This document shows, piece by piece, positions 1 to 8,758 of a stretch of DNA of 64,000 nt. The translations under genes and the position numbers were made by a program. Source of the DNA: Bacillota bacterium (lineage in GTDB: Bacteria > Bacillota > Dethiobacteria > Dethiobacterales > Dethiobacteraceae); assembly GCA_018725565.1 (NCBI GenBank), contig QLUR01000007.1:26800-90799 (forward strand), read 5' to 3'. Under the pieces are notes generated by a model. It was given only the letters and a program-made list of their open reading frames with translations. It did not search any database and had not been told where the DNA came from. Positions within the stretch are counted from its first letter, which is position 1. Each line of letters opens with the position of its first letter.

Positions 1-937
1 TATCTTCCAGCACTTTTAACAGCTTGCCTTGCAGGTGCAGGTCCATCTCGCCGATTTCGTCAATAAAAAGGATGCCGCCGTGCGCTTCGGTAACCAGGCC
101 GGGCTTAGGTTCGGGGACACCCCCCTCAACCAGCTCGCGCTTCGCCCCCTGATAAATTGGGTCATGTACCGAACCAAGCAACGTATTGGTAGTTTCCCGC
201 GGATCCCAGCGCAGGGTAGCGCCATCGACCTCGATAAACGGCGCATCCATGGTAAACACGCTGTTTGCCAGCGCCTTAGCTGCTGTCAAGGCCAATCTGG
301 CAGCCGTTGTTTTGCCGACACCAGGCGGGCCGTAAATTATCATGTGCTGCGGATGAGGCGAAGCCAGCTTTGCTAAAAGAGCCTCTATAGCCTGTTCCTG
401 CCCGACTATCTCCGGCAGAGATTGTGGTCGCAGTATCTCCAGGGCCGAGCGGTTTAACTTCCGCCGTTTCATTTTCTCCAGCAGAGCGTACTTTTTCAGA
501 GTCTGCGGATTTTCTGGCCCGCTTTGCTCTTTTAGCAGCTGCCGTTTAATCTCCTGCAAGTACTCTTCGTGACGTTGCTGCAGACGGTCGGAAACTTTCC
601 GTTCCAGTGCTTCCTCTACAGTGCGCCGGGCCATCTGTTCCGCCATTTCCTGGTACAGCTGCTGCAACGCTTCTGCCAGCTCCTCCTTGCCGGGAGCGGG
701 CGCCAAGGTAGGATTCTCGAAAACAACGCGCTGCAAACCAAGCACACGTTCTTCCGTCTTACGCGAACGGAGCAGTGCCAAAGCCTCAAGCTTTCCAGCC
801 TTTAGAATCAGCTTGTCCGCGCCTATCATTTCGGAAAGCAACGTATAAAAGGCGGCTATTTCCTTTTTCAGCTGCTCTTTTTCTTCCAGGCCTTTAAACC
901 GGCCGGCGGTTTTTGTTGCTGAGCAGTTTTTGGTCAT
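1..937 (-). CDS. Lon-family ATP-dependent protease, N-terminal part (runs off left edge)
   Basis: The gene starts at ATG 937 and stays open to base 1, so 312 residues are visible and the C-terminal protease domain is outside the window. Residues 85-165 are charged and helical, probably a coiled coil. An AAA+ ATPase domain follows, with Walker A GPPGVGKT at 203-210 and Walker B ILFIDE at 289-294. The sequence after Walker A ([11 protein letters not shown], then [12 protein letters not shown]) resembles LonB/LonC-type AAA modules of Firmicutes. The start overlaps the rplI stop in an ATGA arrangement, so the two are translationally coupled. The Lon-family call is family knowledge; the catalytic Ser-Lys dyad cannot be checked here. 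Confidence 0.8.
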   Translation of the reverse strand, partial: MTKNCSATKTAGRFKGLEEKEQLKKEIAAFYTLLSEMIGADKLILKAGKLEALALLRSRKTEERVLGLQRVVFENPTLAPAPGKEELAEALQQLYQEMAEQMARRTVEEALERKVSDRLQQRHEEYLQEIKRQLLKEQSGPENPQTLKKYALLEKMKRRKLNRSALEILRPQSLPEIVGQEQAIEALLAKLASPHPQHMIIYGPPGVGKTTAARLALTAAKALANSVFTMDAPFIEVDGATLRWDPRETTNTLLGSVHDPIYQGAKRELVEGGVPEPKPGLVTEAHGGILFIDEIGEMDLHLQGKLLKVLED

Positions 938-1395
938 TCTTTACTCCTGACTCCTTCTTCTTTTACCCAGACCTCAACAGCAGCGCTGACCTCCGCCAGC
1001 AGCCTGACCCTTATACGGAACAGGCCGAGACTTTTGATTGGTTCATTGAAGTCTATTTTCCTTTTATCGACCCGGAAGCCTAAGCTTTCCAAAGCCAGGG
1101 CGATATCACCCGCAGTCACCGAGCCAAAGAGCCGGCCTCCTTCACCGGCACGGGCGGAAATTTCGAGGCGCAGACCCTCCAGCCTGTGACGCAGCGTCTC
1201 CGCATCAGCTCGCTCTCTGGCCAGCTTATCTGCGCGCCGTTGCAGCAGATCTTCCTGTTGCCTGATGTTAGCGGCCGTAGCCTCTACCGCCAAACGTCGC
1301 GGCAGGAGATAATTGCGGGCATACCCCTCCGCTACTTCTTTCAGCTCTCCCTTTTTCCCAAACCCCTTTATTTCCTGGGACAGAATTACCTTCAT
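934..1395 (-). CDS. rplI: Ribosomal protein bL9
   Basis: 153 residues, beginning [20 protein letters not shown], the typical L9 N-terminal RNA-binding domain with the long connecting helix after it. The N-terminal domain contains the conserved [13 protein letters not shown] segment at about residues 24-36. I chose the ATG at 1395, not the upstream in-frame ATG, because AAAGGAGG lies just before it. A terminator-like hairpin separates it from rpsR upstream, so it probably has its own promoter. Its TGA stop overlaps the start of the Lon-family gene. It binds 23S rRNA at the base of the L1 stalk. Confidence 0.97.
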   Translation of the reverse strand: MKVILSQEIKGFGKKGELKEVAEGYARNYLLPRRLAVEATAANIRQQEDLLQRRADKLARERADAETLRHRLEGLRLEISARAGEGGRLFGSVTAGDIALALESLGFRVDKRKIDFNEPIKSLGLFRIRVRLLAEVSAAVEVWVKEEGVRSKE

Positions 1396-1500
1396 CGCCG
1401 CTTTGGACCTCCTTTGCCGGCGGAATCCTGCTTCAGTGAGAGTAGAATAATTCTGCGCAGCGGCACGATTCTCCTGCCGCTGTAATTTTTCAGGAAAGTT

Positions 1501-1528
1501 AAAATAAGCCTGTCCCTGAGGGACAGGC
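1501..1528 (-). terminator. Rho-independent terminator after rpsF-ssb-rpsR
   Basis: Read on the minus strand, GCCTGTCCC pairs with GGGACAGGC around a 3-base loop (1508-1528), followed by TTATTTT (1501-1507). It lies directly downstream of rpsR and upstream of rplI. Confidence 0.75.
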
Positions 1529-1550
1529 TCGGCAAACAGCATAACCATGC

Positions 1551-1781
1551 CTATTCCGTGGCATATGGCAAAAGCGCGATATTGCGTGCACGTTTAATAG
1601 CTACCGTCAGCTGACGCTGGTGCTTGGCGCAGTTGCCGGATATCCGCCGCGGCAGTATCTTGCCGCGCTCAGTAATAAAGCGTGACAGTTTTCCTGTAGC
1701 TTTGTAGTCGATTGACTCAGCTTTGTCAACACAAAAATTGCATATTTTCCGCCTGCTTCTGCGGCCGTGTTCCTTGCGCAT
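1551..1781 (-). CDS. rpsR: Ribosomal protein bS18
   Basis: 76 residues from ATG 1781, which follows a GGAGGA ribosome binding site; the open frame extends ten codons upstream but lacks a better signal. The protein has the S18 core [21 protein letters not shown] followed by [16 protein letters not shown] and [15 protein letters not shown]18 pairs with S6 on the platform of the 30S subunit. It is the last gene of the rpsF-ssb-rpsR operon and is followed by a terminator hairpin. CNFC at residues 15-18 could be part of a metal site but only two cysteines are present. Confidence 0.97.
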   Translation of the reverse strand: MRKEHGRRSRRKICNFCVDKAESIDYKATGKLSRFITERGKILPRRISGNCAKHQRQLTVAIKRARNIALLPYATE

Positions 1782-1807
1782 TAAAATTTCCTCCTGCAGA
1801 TTGAAGT

Positions 1808-2212
1808 TCAAAAGGGGACATCGTCTTCACTGATCAGGGCCTCGTCGAACCCGGGCCGCTCCGGTTCCTGCGGCTTGTCACGCCTGGTGTCAAGAAATTG
1901 CACATGTTCCGCGACCACTTCCGCCACGTTGCGCTTTTGTCCCTCACGGTCCTCGTACGAACGGAGCTGAAGTCGCCCCTCGACAGCCACCAGACTTCCT
2001 TTAACCAAATACCTGGCACAATTCTCCGCGTCTTTTTGCCAGACAACCACCGGGATAAAGTCGGCCTCCCGCTGTTTGCCTTCGGCCCGAAAACGCCTGT
2101 TAACCGCCAGGGTAAAAGTGGTTACGGCGACGCCTCCCGCCGGGGTGTAACGCAACTCAGGGTCCCTGGTCAGGCGTCCGATGAGCGTAACCCGGTTCAG
2201 CAAAGTTTGCAC
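1808..2212 (-). CDS. ssb: Single-stranded DNA-binding protein
   Basis: 134 residues with one OB fold at about 1-108 ([20 protein letters not shown], then FTLAVNRRF and [15 protein letters not shown]). It ends in the acidic tail EDDVPF, the conserved protein-interaction tip that recruits repair and replication enzymes. The linker between OB fold and tip is short compared with typical SSB of 160-180 residues, so this is a compact form. It sits between rpsF and rpsR as in most Firmicutes. It protects ssDNA at forks. Confidence 0.97.
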   Translation of the reverse strand: MQTLLNRVTLIGRLTRDPELRYTPAGGVAVTTFTLAVNRRFRAEGKQREADFIPVVVWQKDAENCARYLVKGSLVAVEGRLQLRSYEDREGQKRNVAEVVAEHVQFLDTRRDKPQEPERPGFDEALISEDDVPF

Positions 2213-2246
2213 CCCCTGTAACTAAGGCTTGCTGCATTATGTGCCG

Positions 2247-2534
2247 TTATTCTTCTTCTTTGACGATGAGATAGCGGATTACATCATCTGTAATCCGGAA
2301 GTTCCGCTCTAATTCGTCTGTGACGCTTGATTCCCCGCTATAGTTTAGCAGCAGGTAAAACCCTTCGCGGAACTTCTTTACCTCATAGGCCAGCCTGCGG
2401 CGCCCGATACGGGTAAGATTAATTACCTCGCCCTTTCCGGCTTCAATAATCCCTTTAAATTTTGCAATCAAGGCATCGTACTTTTCTTCTTCCAGATCGG
2501 GCTTGAGAATAAACATGGTTTCATATCTGGACAT
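2247..2534 (-). CDS. rpsF: Ribosomal protein bS6
   Basis: 95 residues, MSRYETMFILKPDLEEE at the start and RRRLAYEVKKFREGFYLLL at about 46-64, the standard S6 ferredoxin-like fold. Start ATG 2534 follows GGAGGAGGTG. It is the first gene of the S6-SSB-S18 operon, preceded by a promoter (2604-2632) and a leader hairpin that may sequester the Shine-Dalgarno region. S6 forms a heterodimer with S18, which in Firmicutes often represses its own operon through a leader RNA. Confidence 0.97.
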   Translation of the reverse strand: MSRYETMFILKPDLEEEKYDALIAKFKGIIEAGKGEVINLTRIGRRRLAYEVKKFREGFYLLLNYSGESSVTDELERNFRITDDVIRYLIVKEEE

Positions 2535-2541
2535 AGCCTAT

Positions 2542-2600
2542 TCACCTCCTCCCTGTGGACTAGTGGCTCCCAGACAGGCTGGGAGCAGGGAAGTACAAGC
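2542..2600 (-). promoter_or_regulatory. Structured 5' leader of rpsF operon, possible autoregulatory RNA
   Basis: The minus-strand transcript contains GCTCCCAG/CTGGGAGC, an 8-bp stem-loop (2571-2590), nested inside a second pairing of CCCTG with CAGGG. The distal CAGGG is next to GGAGGAGGTG, the rpsF ribosome binding site. Known rpsF leaders bind the S6:S18 complex. I did not identify the CCG element of that motif, so the link is inference. Confidence 0.4.
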
Positions 2601-2603
2601 ACT

Positions 2604-2632
2604 ATACTAGCATATTCCTTCTTGCTTGGCAA
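2604..2632 (-). promoter_or_regulatory. SigA-type promoter of rpsF-ssb-rpsR
   Basis: Minus strand: TTGCCA (2627-2632), 17-bp spacer, TAGTAT (2604-2609), located 70 bp upstream of rpsF. Confidence 0.65.
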
Positions 2633-2676
2633 GCAGGGACGTGCGTTTTTTCCCGGATGTCTCCTGTGCTTTACAG

Positions 2677-2865
2677 TCAGCGCAAGACTTCCCGGACGCT
2701 TTTTTCAAACTTGACACGCGGGAGCAGTACACTGCGCCCGCATTGCACACATTTGATGCGAAAATCCATCCCCACACGAATAATTATCCAGATATCACTT
2801 CCGCATGGATGGGGCTTTCTCGTCCTGACGCGCTGCCCCAGCTCAAACTCAGGCACAGCATCCAA
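2677..2865 (-). CDS. DUF951 family small zinc-ribbon-like protein
   Basis: 62 residues. The visible pattern is HPCGSDIWIIIRVGMDFRIKC followed by VQCGRSVLLPR, with cysteines in HPCG and KCVQCG, which fits the DUF951 family (YyzM of Bacillus subtilis lies in the same region near the origin). It lies between the rpsF operon and an adenylate kinase, all on the minus strand. Function unknown; a nucleic-acid-binding role is often guessed from the beta-barrel-like fold and charge, which I cannot confirm. Confidence 0.85.
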   Translation of the reverse strand: MDAVPEFELGQRVRTRKPHPCGSDIWIIIRVGMDFRIKCVQCGRSVLLPRVKFEKSVREVLR

Positions 2866-2897
2866 AACCTCCCTGACGTTGCTGCTGCGAGGAAGAC

Positions 2898-3554
2898 TCA
2901 GGCCGGTTTTTCTCCCTCCAACTTACTGATAATTTCCGCAAAAACCGCGGCGATTTCTTTGGATCCGTCAACAGAAAACAGCAGATTCTTTTTCTGATAA
3001 TAGGTAATCAATGGTTCTGTCTGCCGGCAGTATACGTCCAGCCGCTGCTTGACTGTTTCCACTGTGTCATCGGCACGCTGGTACAGCTCGCCGCCGCACT
3101 TATCGCAAACATTACGCACTTGCGGCTGATTAAATCTGATATGATAGGTGGCGCCGCACGTCTTGCAAACACGTCGCCCTGTAAGCCTTTCCAGCAACTC
3201 TCCCTGGTCCGCGTCAACGCTGATAACAGCGTTCAGCGGTGTGCCCTTCCCGGACAACACTTCATCCAAGGCCTCCGCCTGACCGACGGTGCGCGGAAAG
3301 CCGTCCAGCAAGAAGCCCTCCTGGCAATCCGGCTGCTGCAGGCGCTCGCTGACGATTCCCACCACCAGGCTATCCGGCACCAGCGCACCCTTATCCATAT
3401 ACTCTTTGGCCTGTTTCCCCAGCGGTGTCCCCTCTTTAATCGCTGCACGGAATATCTCGCCGGTGGATATGTGCGGGAAGCTATATTTTTTGACCAGTCT
3501 TTCTCCCTGGGTTCCCTTTCCTGCGCCGGGCGCACCCAGTAAAACGACGCGCAT
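2898..3554 (-). CDS. adk: Adenylate kinase with zinc-binding lid
   Basis: 218 residues. P-loop GAPGAGKGT at 7-15, NMP-binding segment ISTGEIFRAA at 30-39, lid with CKTC and CDKC pairs at about 129-152 (four cysteines for one structural zinc), and LDGFPRT at about 83-89. It interconverts AMP, ATP and ADP. In Firmicutes the main adk normally sits in the ribosomal protein operon next to secY and map, so this origin-proximal copy is either a relocated gene or a paralogue. All key residues look intact. Confidence 0.93.
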   Translation of the reverse strand: MRVVLLGAPGAGKGTQGERLVKKYSFPHISTGEIFRAAIKEGTPLGKQAKEYMDKGALVPDSLVVGIVSERLQQPDCQEGFLLDGFPRTVGQAEALDEVLSGKGTPLNAVISVDADQGELLERLTGRRVCKTCGATYHIRFNQPQVRNVCDKCGGELYQRADDTVETVKQRLDVYCRQTEPLITYYQKKNLLFSVDGSKEIAAVFAEIISKLEGEKPA

Positions 3555-3630
3555 TATAACTCCTCCTCGTAGCTTTTCCAGAATATTTTGACCTCTAAGG
3601 ATTCTTTACTTGTCAGAAAAATCCTGCTTG

Positions 3631-4560
3631 TTACAAAAAATCATGTTTGCTGCCTCTTGATGTGTGAGCAGGAACGCGTACCCGCAGGACCTGCTTTTCC
3701 ATCGTTATACAAATCGGCAACAACCCTGCCGAATCGCCGTCTGTGTGGACCGGCAGGGAAAAGTCGCTTTCCACGCAGATCCTTCTGGCGCGGTAGAAAT
3801 TTACCTGCGGCATAAGGACATGCTTTCCGGCGTACACTTTCGGGAAGGTAGTCAAAAATCTCAGTCGGTGCATCTGGCCGACCACGACCACATCGGCCAA
3901 GCCGTCGTCACATTCCGCCTGAGGGGCAACTTTCATGCCTCCTCCATAGTATCGGCCGTTAGCGATACTTACCAGCCATGCTCTCGTTGTAAACTGCTGG
4001 TCGTCCAGCATCACTTTCAGCGTACACGGGCGATAGAACAGCAGCTGTTTGACCAAAGCAACCAGATAAGAGAGCGAACCGAAATAGCGTTTTAGTCGGT
4101 TGGCATCGGCCACTACGGCCGCATCCAGACCAGCGCCTGTTACATTCAGGAAAACCCGGCCGTTATAGCGGCCGACGTCAAGCAGGCGGTCTTTTCCGTG
4201 CAGCAGCACTTCGCAAGCCGCCGACGGCTGCAGGGGGAACTTTAAACAACGGGCAAAATCATTTCCGGTTCCTGCCGGCAGGATCCCCAGCGTCGCCTCT
4301 GTTCCGGCCAGCGCACCGGCTACATGCGACAGCGTCCCGTCGCCGCCAACCCCTGTTACCAGCGCACAGCCTTCATCGACCGCCTGCCTGGCAAGACGAC
4401 CCACGTCGTCTGCATCCCTGCTGAAAGCAAACCGAAAATTCACCCCCCTGGCCTCCAACTCGGAACGGGCGGCGGCCCAATACATCTTGGCCCGGCCATT
4501 GTTGGCCTGAGGATTAACAATAAAGAACGGCTGGCCGGTCAGCGTCTTTTTTATGTTCAC
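3631..4560 (-). CDS. Diacylglycerol/lipid kinase family protein (YegS/BmrU type)
   Basis: 309 residues, GTG start at 4560. The N-terminal DAGK catalytic domain contains FIVNPQANNG at 13-22, the GGDGTLSHV nucleotide loop at about 72-80 and LPAGTGNDFAR at about 94-104, all hallmarks of this family. The C-terminal beta domain carries VNVTGAGLDAAV-type and DGLADVVVV segments. Such kinases phosphorylate membrane diacylglycerol or related lipids on the cytoplasmic face. Substrate cannot be told from sequence. It stands alone on the minus strand with 70-160 bp gaps on each side. Confidence 0.88.
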   Translation of the reverse strand: MNIKKTLTGQPFFIVNPQANNGRAKMYWAAARSELEARGVNFRFAFSRDADDVGRLARQAVDEGCALVTGVGGDGTLSHVAGALAGTEATLGILPAGTGNDFARCLKFPLQPSAACEVLLHGKDRLLDVGRYNGRVFLNVTGAGLDAAVVADANRLKRYFGSLSYLVALVKQLLFYRPCTLKVMLDDQQFTTRAWLVSIANGRYYGGGMKVAPQAECDDGLADVVVVGQMHRLRFLTTFPKVYAGKHVLMPQVNFYRARRICVESDFSLPVHTDGDSAGLLPICITMEKQVLRVRVPAHTSRGSKHDFL

Positions 4561-4694
4561 GGTATATGTTAGCTCCCATCGAAAATTGTCAGCCCAGGGT
4601 GTCTGCCCACCTAAAGAACTTCACAGACAGCCTCATCATTTTCCGCCACTTCCATGACGGGGAATTTTTGGGGTTGTGGGCAAAGCACACTTCT

Positions 4695-4721
4695 CTGCGT
4701 TGCTGCTCCTGCGGTCCTCAC
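4695..4721. repeat. Dispersed intergenic repeat, copy 1
   Basis: 27 bases matching 53940-53966 with one mismatch; core TGCTCCTGCGGTCCTCAC. It lies downstream of the DUF4446 gene and overlaps its last bases. Confidence 0.7.
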
Positions 4722-5218
4722 CCCGAACGATTGATCAGGCGCCGCGTAGCAGCAGCCGCACGGCGGATAGCTTCCTGCTCCTCCCCGCTCAACTGGTAAG
4801 GCGACCTTCCCGCCTTGACTGGCTTGGCGTATGTGCGCGATTCTTCCCGGCCGTAAATGCTGCTGAGCACAACCCCGTTTTCGCCTGCGTCAAGAAGGGC
4901 GACAGCAAAACTAAGGTCACTGCCGGTATCCTTAAAGGCATTAAAACGAACCACACCCACACCGCGGACAGCTGTATCCAGCACTTCCGCCAACTCCCGC
5001 AGCGTTTCCCCGCAGCTTCCGAGACGGGATTCCACGCAAGACAGGTTTTGGTTAAGTGATATAAACGCACTTTCAAGACTGGCTCCATCTCTCCCCTGCA
5101 TAAAGGAGCGGTACGCAGCTGACAAGACGGCAACTTTCCGGCTAAGCAGAAAAACAGAAAGCAGCAGAAGCAAAAAGAAAAGCAGCAGGACCCCCAAGAT
5201 AACAAAATTTCCTTCCAT
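4718..5218 (-). CDS. DUF4446 family membrane-anchored protein
   Basis: 166 residues from ATG 5218, preceded by GGGAGGTG. One N-terminal membrane segment (about residues 5-27, very Leu/Phe-rich), then a soluble domain with VGVVRFNAFKDTGSDLSFAVALLD at about 88-111 and REESRTYAKPV at about 123-133, the signature of DUF4446. The family is typical of the Clostridia origin region, close to parB, and has no known biochemical activity. The C-terminal charged helix may be cytoplasmic. Membership is recognised by pattern; function is unknown. Confidence 0.8.
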   Translation of the reverse strand: MEGNFVILGVLLLFFLLLLLSVFLLSRKVAVLSAAYRSFMQGRDGASLESAFISLNQNLSCVESRLGSCGETLRELAEVLDTAVRGVGVVRFNAFKDTGSDLSFAVALLDAGENGVVLSSIYGREESRTYAKPVKAGRSPYQLSGEEQEAIRRAAAATRRLINRSG

Positions 5219-5287
5219 AATATGCACCTCCCAAATGATGCCCAGCTTTACTGCAATCCGTCAACCTAGCCTGTTGCCCAGGCTTCT

Positions 5288-6001
5288 TCAGGAAGCCAGC
5301 AACGTCAAGACCACGACAAAAGCAAGAGCCGGCAAAAAGTTGACAACCTTCAACTCCTTCAGCAAGCCTAGCATGCCAAGCCCGATGCAGAGAATCAACA
5401 GCCCGCCAACCGCAGACATTTCCGCGATCACTTCCGGCCTCAGATACGGCCGCAGGGAACCGGCAGCCAGCGCTATGCCCCCCTGATACAGAACTACCGG
5501 CACAGCCGACAGAGAGATGCCGACTCCCATGGTAGCCGCAAAAGCAACCGCTGTTACGCCGTCAAGAACAGCTTTAGCGTAAAGTATCTGATGGCTTCCT
5601 CTCAAGCCGCTCTCCAGCGCGCCCGTCACGGCCATGGCGCCGACACCATAAAGCAGCGTGGCGAAGACAAACGCTTTCGCCACGCCGGAGTCGCCACGCG
5701 ACACCCGTTTTTCAAGCCAGGCACCGAGCTGTTGTAATCTGGCATCAAGGCCTATCAACTCCCCGGTCACCCCGCCCAGGATCAGACTAAAGACCACGAC
5801 CAGTATTCGCTGCACTTCCAGGGCCATCTGCAGTCCTATCAGCAAAACTGCCAGCGCCGTGCCTTGCAGGATGACCGCGCCGACCCGTTCCGGAATTTTC
5901 CCTCCCAACAGAATACCACAGATGCCGCCCAGCACAATAGCCGCTCCATTGACAACAGTTCCCTGCAGGGCGGTTGCCATATAGTATAACGTGTCCCCCA
6001 T
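5288..6001 (-). CDS. DUF554 family integral membrane protein
   Basis: 237 residues, ATG 6001 preceded by AGGAGGAG. Highly hydrophobic with about seven membrane segments and many GG motifs (GGICGILLGGKIPERVG near the start, LILGGVTGELIGLD at about 74-87, LYGVGAMAVTGALESGL at about 117-133). This matches DUF554/YqgA-type transporter-like proteins. Two parS sites lie just upstream, between it and spo0J. No substrate is known for the family. Confidence 0.88.
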   Translation of the reverse strand: MGDTLYYMATALQGTVVNGAAIVLGGICGILLGGKIPERVGAVILQGTALAVLLIGLQMALEVQRILVVVFSLILGGVTGELIGLDARLQQLGAWLEKRVSRGDSGVAKAFVFATLLYGVGAMAVTGALESGLRGSHQILYAKAVLDGVTAVAFAATMGVGISLSAVPVVLYQGGIALAAGSLRPYLRPEVIAEMSAVGGLLILCIGLGMLGLLKELKVVNFLPALAFVVVLTLLAS

Positions 6002-6025
6002 AACTCCTCCTGTTTGCCGGCGAAT

Positions 6026-6041
6026 TGTTTCACGTGAAACA
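6026..6041. promoter_or_regulatory. parS site 1
   Basis: Perfect 16-bp palindrome TGTTTCACGTGAAACA, the consensus Spo0J/ParB loading site, 25 bp upstream of the DUF554 gene. Confidence 0.97.
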
Positions 6042-6073
6042 TTTGCCGCCTTAACTGTTTCTGGCGCTATTGC

Positions 6074-6089
6074 TGTTTCACGTGAAACA
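6074..6089. promoter_or_regulatory. parS site 2
   Basis: Second perfect TGTTTCACGTGAAACA, 48 bp from the first and directly after the stop of spo0J. Confidence 0.97.
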
Positions 6090-6091
6090 GA

Positions 6092-6925
6092 CTAAATCAG
6101 CAACTCACATACCCGCTCCAGTTCTTCCCGGCAGTAAAACAGTATCTCCAGCTTGCCGCTCCCTCCAGGCGCCATTTTGATTCGCACCGCTGTTCCGCAG
6201 GCCAGGCGGAGTCTTTCCTCGAGGTCGGCCAAATAAAGGTCCGGCTCTGCAGGCTTTCTGATTTTCTTGATTTTGCGGGAATGCGCACCTATTTGTTCGG
6301 CCTCTCTGACAGATAATCCTTTTTCAATTACTTGCCTGGCAGCCGCAGGCTGTTCTTCCAGATGGAGCGCTAAAATGGCCCTGGCATGCCCCTCAGACAA
6401 GCGGCCCTCCGCAAGTTCCTGGCGCACCCCCGGGTGCAACGTCAGGAGCCGTAAAGTATTAGCAACAGAAGAACGGCTCTTCCCCACTCTTTCCGCCAAC
6501 TGCTCCTGAGAATAGCCGAATTCTGCAATTAAACGCTGAAAAGCCTCTGCCGACTCCAGCGGAGTCAAATCCTCCCGCTGCAGGTTTTCTATCAGCGATA
6601 CTTCCAGAGATTCTTCCCGCGAAAAGGAGCGGACAGCGACCGGGACCTTTTGCAACCCAGCCATTCTGGCAGCACGCAGTCTCCTCTCCCCGGCTACCAA
6701 CTCATACGCGCCGCCGAGGGGCCTCACAATCAACGGCTGCAGGATGCCGTGCTCTGCAACCGAACGGGCCAGTTCCTCAAGCTCTGTCTGGGCAAAGCTT
6801 TTTCGGGGCTGATTGGGGTTTACGCAGATAGCCGCCGTCTCTACCTCCGTCACGGCAGGTACAGGTGCGGTCTCCGCTTCGGGGATCAGTGCCTGCAAGC
6901 CCTTGCCCAGACGCCTTTTAGTCAT
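6092..6925 (-). CDS. spo0J: Chromosome-partitioning protein ParB/Spo0J
   Basis: 277 residues. The N-terminal CTP-binding domain contains NPNQPRKSF at about 37-45 and GERRLRAAR at about 79-87. A central helix-turn-helix follows (GYSQEQLAERVGKSRSSVANTLRL, about 136-159) and a C-terminal dimerisation domain. ParB loads at parS as a CTP-dependent clamp and recruits SMC; two parS sites lie right after its stop codon. Its start overlaps the end of soj by 8 bp, so the pair is an operon. It is distinct from the Noc paralogue at 7815-8675. Confidence 0.96.
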   Translation of the reverse strand: MTKRRLGKGLQALIPEAETAPVPAVTEVETAAICVNPNQPRKSFAQTELEELARSVAEHGILQPLIVRPLGGAYELVAGERRLRAARMAGLQKVPVAVRSFSREESLEVSLIENLQREDLTPLESAEAFQRLIAEFGYSQEQLAERVGKSRSSVANTLRLLTLHPGVRQELAEGRLSEGHARAILALHLEEQPAAARQVIEKGLSVREAEQIGAHSRKIKKIRKPAEPDLYLADLEERLRLACGTAVRIKMAPGGSGKLEILFYCREELERVCELLI

Positions 6926-7679
6926 TTGCGATCACCTCCTGCGCCAGCTCCAGATAAACCTCGGCTCCCCTGGACCGGGGATCATAGACGATAATCGGCT
7001 GGCCATGGCTCGGCGCTTCGCTTAGCCTGATGTTGCGGGGGATTATAGCCTTAAAGACCAACCGGCCAAAAAATTTGTATACCTCATCGGCTACCTGGGC
7101 AGCCAGGTTAGTTCTGGCGTCATACATAGTCAACAATACTCCTTCAATACGCAAAGAGCTGTTCAGGTGTTTTTGAACCAGCTTGACCGTATTGGTCAGC
7201 TGGCCGAGGCCCTCCAAAGCATAATATTCGCATTGTATAGGAACAAGGACGGTGTCAGCCGCTGTCAGGGCATTGATGGTCAGCAACCCGAGCGAAGGGG
7301 GACAGTCAATAATAATATAGTGATAGTTGCCGCGCAACGGCTCCAGGACCCGACGCAACCGCACCTCCCGGGACAATGTCGGAACCAGCTCTATTTCAGC
7401 GCCGGCCAGTTGAATCGTTGACGGAACAACATCCAGATTATCCAACGAAGAGCGCTGCAGTACTTTTGCCAGGGGAATTTCGTTAATCAGCGCATCGTAA
7501 ATACAAAAATGGAGCTGCTTCTTTTCCAGGCCGATGCCGCTGGTAGCATTTCCCTGCGGGTCAATATCCAGCAGCAAGACCTTTTTTCCGGCTTGCGCCA
7601 AGCAAGCACTCAGGTTGACGGCAGTCGTCGTTTTTCCTACTCCGCCTTTTTGGTTTGCCACAGCAATTACTTTGCCCAT
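6918..7679 (-). CDS. soj: Chromosome-partitioning ATPase ParA/Soj
   Basis: 253 residues from ATG 7679 after GAGGAG; the frame is open another 28 codons upstream without a signal. The deviant Walker A motif NQKGGVGKTT is at about 8-17, the LLLDIDPQGNATSG switch segment at about 35-48 and IIIDCPPSLG at about 119-128. Soj is the ATP-dependent, DNA-binding partner of Spo0J that segregates origins and modulates DnaA. Overlaps spo0J by 8 bp. Confidence 0.96.
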   Translation of the reverse strand: MGKVIAVANQKGGVGKTTTAVNLSACLAQAGKKVLLLDIDPQGNATSGIGLEKKQLHFCIYDALINEIPLAKVLQRSSLDNLDVVPSTIQLAGAEIELVPTLSREVRLRRVLEPLRGNYHYIIIDCPPSLGLLTINALTAADTVLVPIQCEYYALEGLGQLTNTVKLVQKHLNSSLRIEGVLLTMYDARTNLAAQVADEVYKFFGRLVFKAIIPRNIRLSEAPSHGQPIIVYDPRSRGAEVYLELAQEVIAND

Positions 7680-7814
7680 CGCCGCTCCTCGCTTTCCCTC
7701 CCAACTTATTCGCGGCGCACTTGTCGTTTCCTGCCGTAAACCAAAAAACACCCTCCACTGCATCCGCTTGTGTCAGTCGCAATCAAGCCGTCCGGACAAC
7801 AGGGCTTAACAGCG

Positions 7815-8675
7815 TCAAGCCTGTTTTGGAGAACCTGCAGATAAACTGTTCCTCGTTTTCGGCAGCCGTATTCTGATTTCCAGGTGCTCGCCACAGTCCT
7901 GCTCTGCTACTTCCGGCACCAGCCCTGCCGCTTGTAAAATAGCAACCGCCCGGTGAATAGTGTTCAGAAAGATTCTGACGTCCCTGATAACAACCTTTTT
8001 CCTGGCCCTGTCCGCCGGCGGGGAAGTTTTTGCCATCAACTCTTCAACCCGCCTTTCTGTCTGCTTTACGGTCAAACCCTTTCTGCCGGCCTCCAGGACA
8101 ACTTTCAGCTGCAGCTGCTCATTCGTAAGCTTCAACAACGCCCGGGCGTGCCGCTCCGAAAGGTCTGCATCAAGAAGCAGCTTTTGAACCTTTTCCGGCA
8201 GTTTCAGCAAGCGCAGCTTGTTGGCGACAGTCGGCTGCGCCTTCCCTATTCTTTGAGCAATTACCTCTTGTGTCAGCTGAAAGTCTTCCAGCAGCTTCCG
8301 GTAGCCTTCCGCTTCCTCCAGATAGTTCAGGTTTTCCCGCTGCAAATTTTCAATTAAGGCAATTGTTGCCATAGCACTGTCTGAGGCTTCCCTGACAACA
8401 GCGGGAATGGTTGACCAACCTAGATAACGGCAGGCCTGCAATCGCCTTTCTCCGGCGATCAATTGGTAAAAATTGCTGTTCCTCCGGACAACCACAGGCT
8501 GCAGCAACCCATAAGTTTTTATGGATTGCGCTAATTCAAGCAGTTTTTGCTCCAGAAAAACTTTACGCGGCTGATACGGGTTTGGTCGAATTATTTCTAG
8601 CTCCAAATTATGGACATCCTCCCTGAGCGAAGCTGTTTGTTCAATGTTTATCAGCTGTCGCCAAGGTTCACTCAT
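7815..8675 (-). CDS. noc: Nucleoid occlusion protein Noc (ParB paralogue)
   Basis: 286 residues from ATG 8675, which follows GGGGAGGG. It has the ParB-like domain with NPYQPRKVF at about 33-41 and GERRLQACR at about 75-83, a helix-turn-helix (LTQEVIAQRIGKAQPTVANKLRLL, about 134-157) and a C-terminal region unlike Spo0J. Position between rsmG and soj is the standard place of noc in Firmicutes. Noc binds its own sites and blocks Z-ring assembly over the nucleoid. Membrane targeting is usually through an amphipathic N-terminal helix; the N-terminus here (EPWRQLINIEQ) could serve but is not proof. Confidence 0.9.
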   Translation of the reverse strand: MSEPWRQLINIEQTASLREDVHNLELEIIRPNPYQPRKVFLEQKLLELAQSIKTYGLLQPVVVRRNSNFYQLIAGERRLQACRYLGWSTIPAVVREASDSAMATIALIENLQRENLNYLEEAEGYRKLLEDFQLTQEVIAQRIGKAQPTVANKLRLLKLPEKVQKLLLDADLSERHARALLKLTNEQLQLKVVLEAGRKGLTVKQTERRVEELMAKTSPPADRARKKVVIRDVRIFLNTIHRAVAILQAAGLVPEVAEQDCGEHLEIRIRLPKTRNSLSAGSPKQA

Positions 8676-8758
8676 GCGTAACCCTCCCCTCAACAATATC
8701 ACAATATATAACATATTCGACATTTGGCAAGATTACCCTGCTAAGGAAACGAGCGCAT

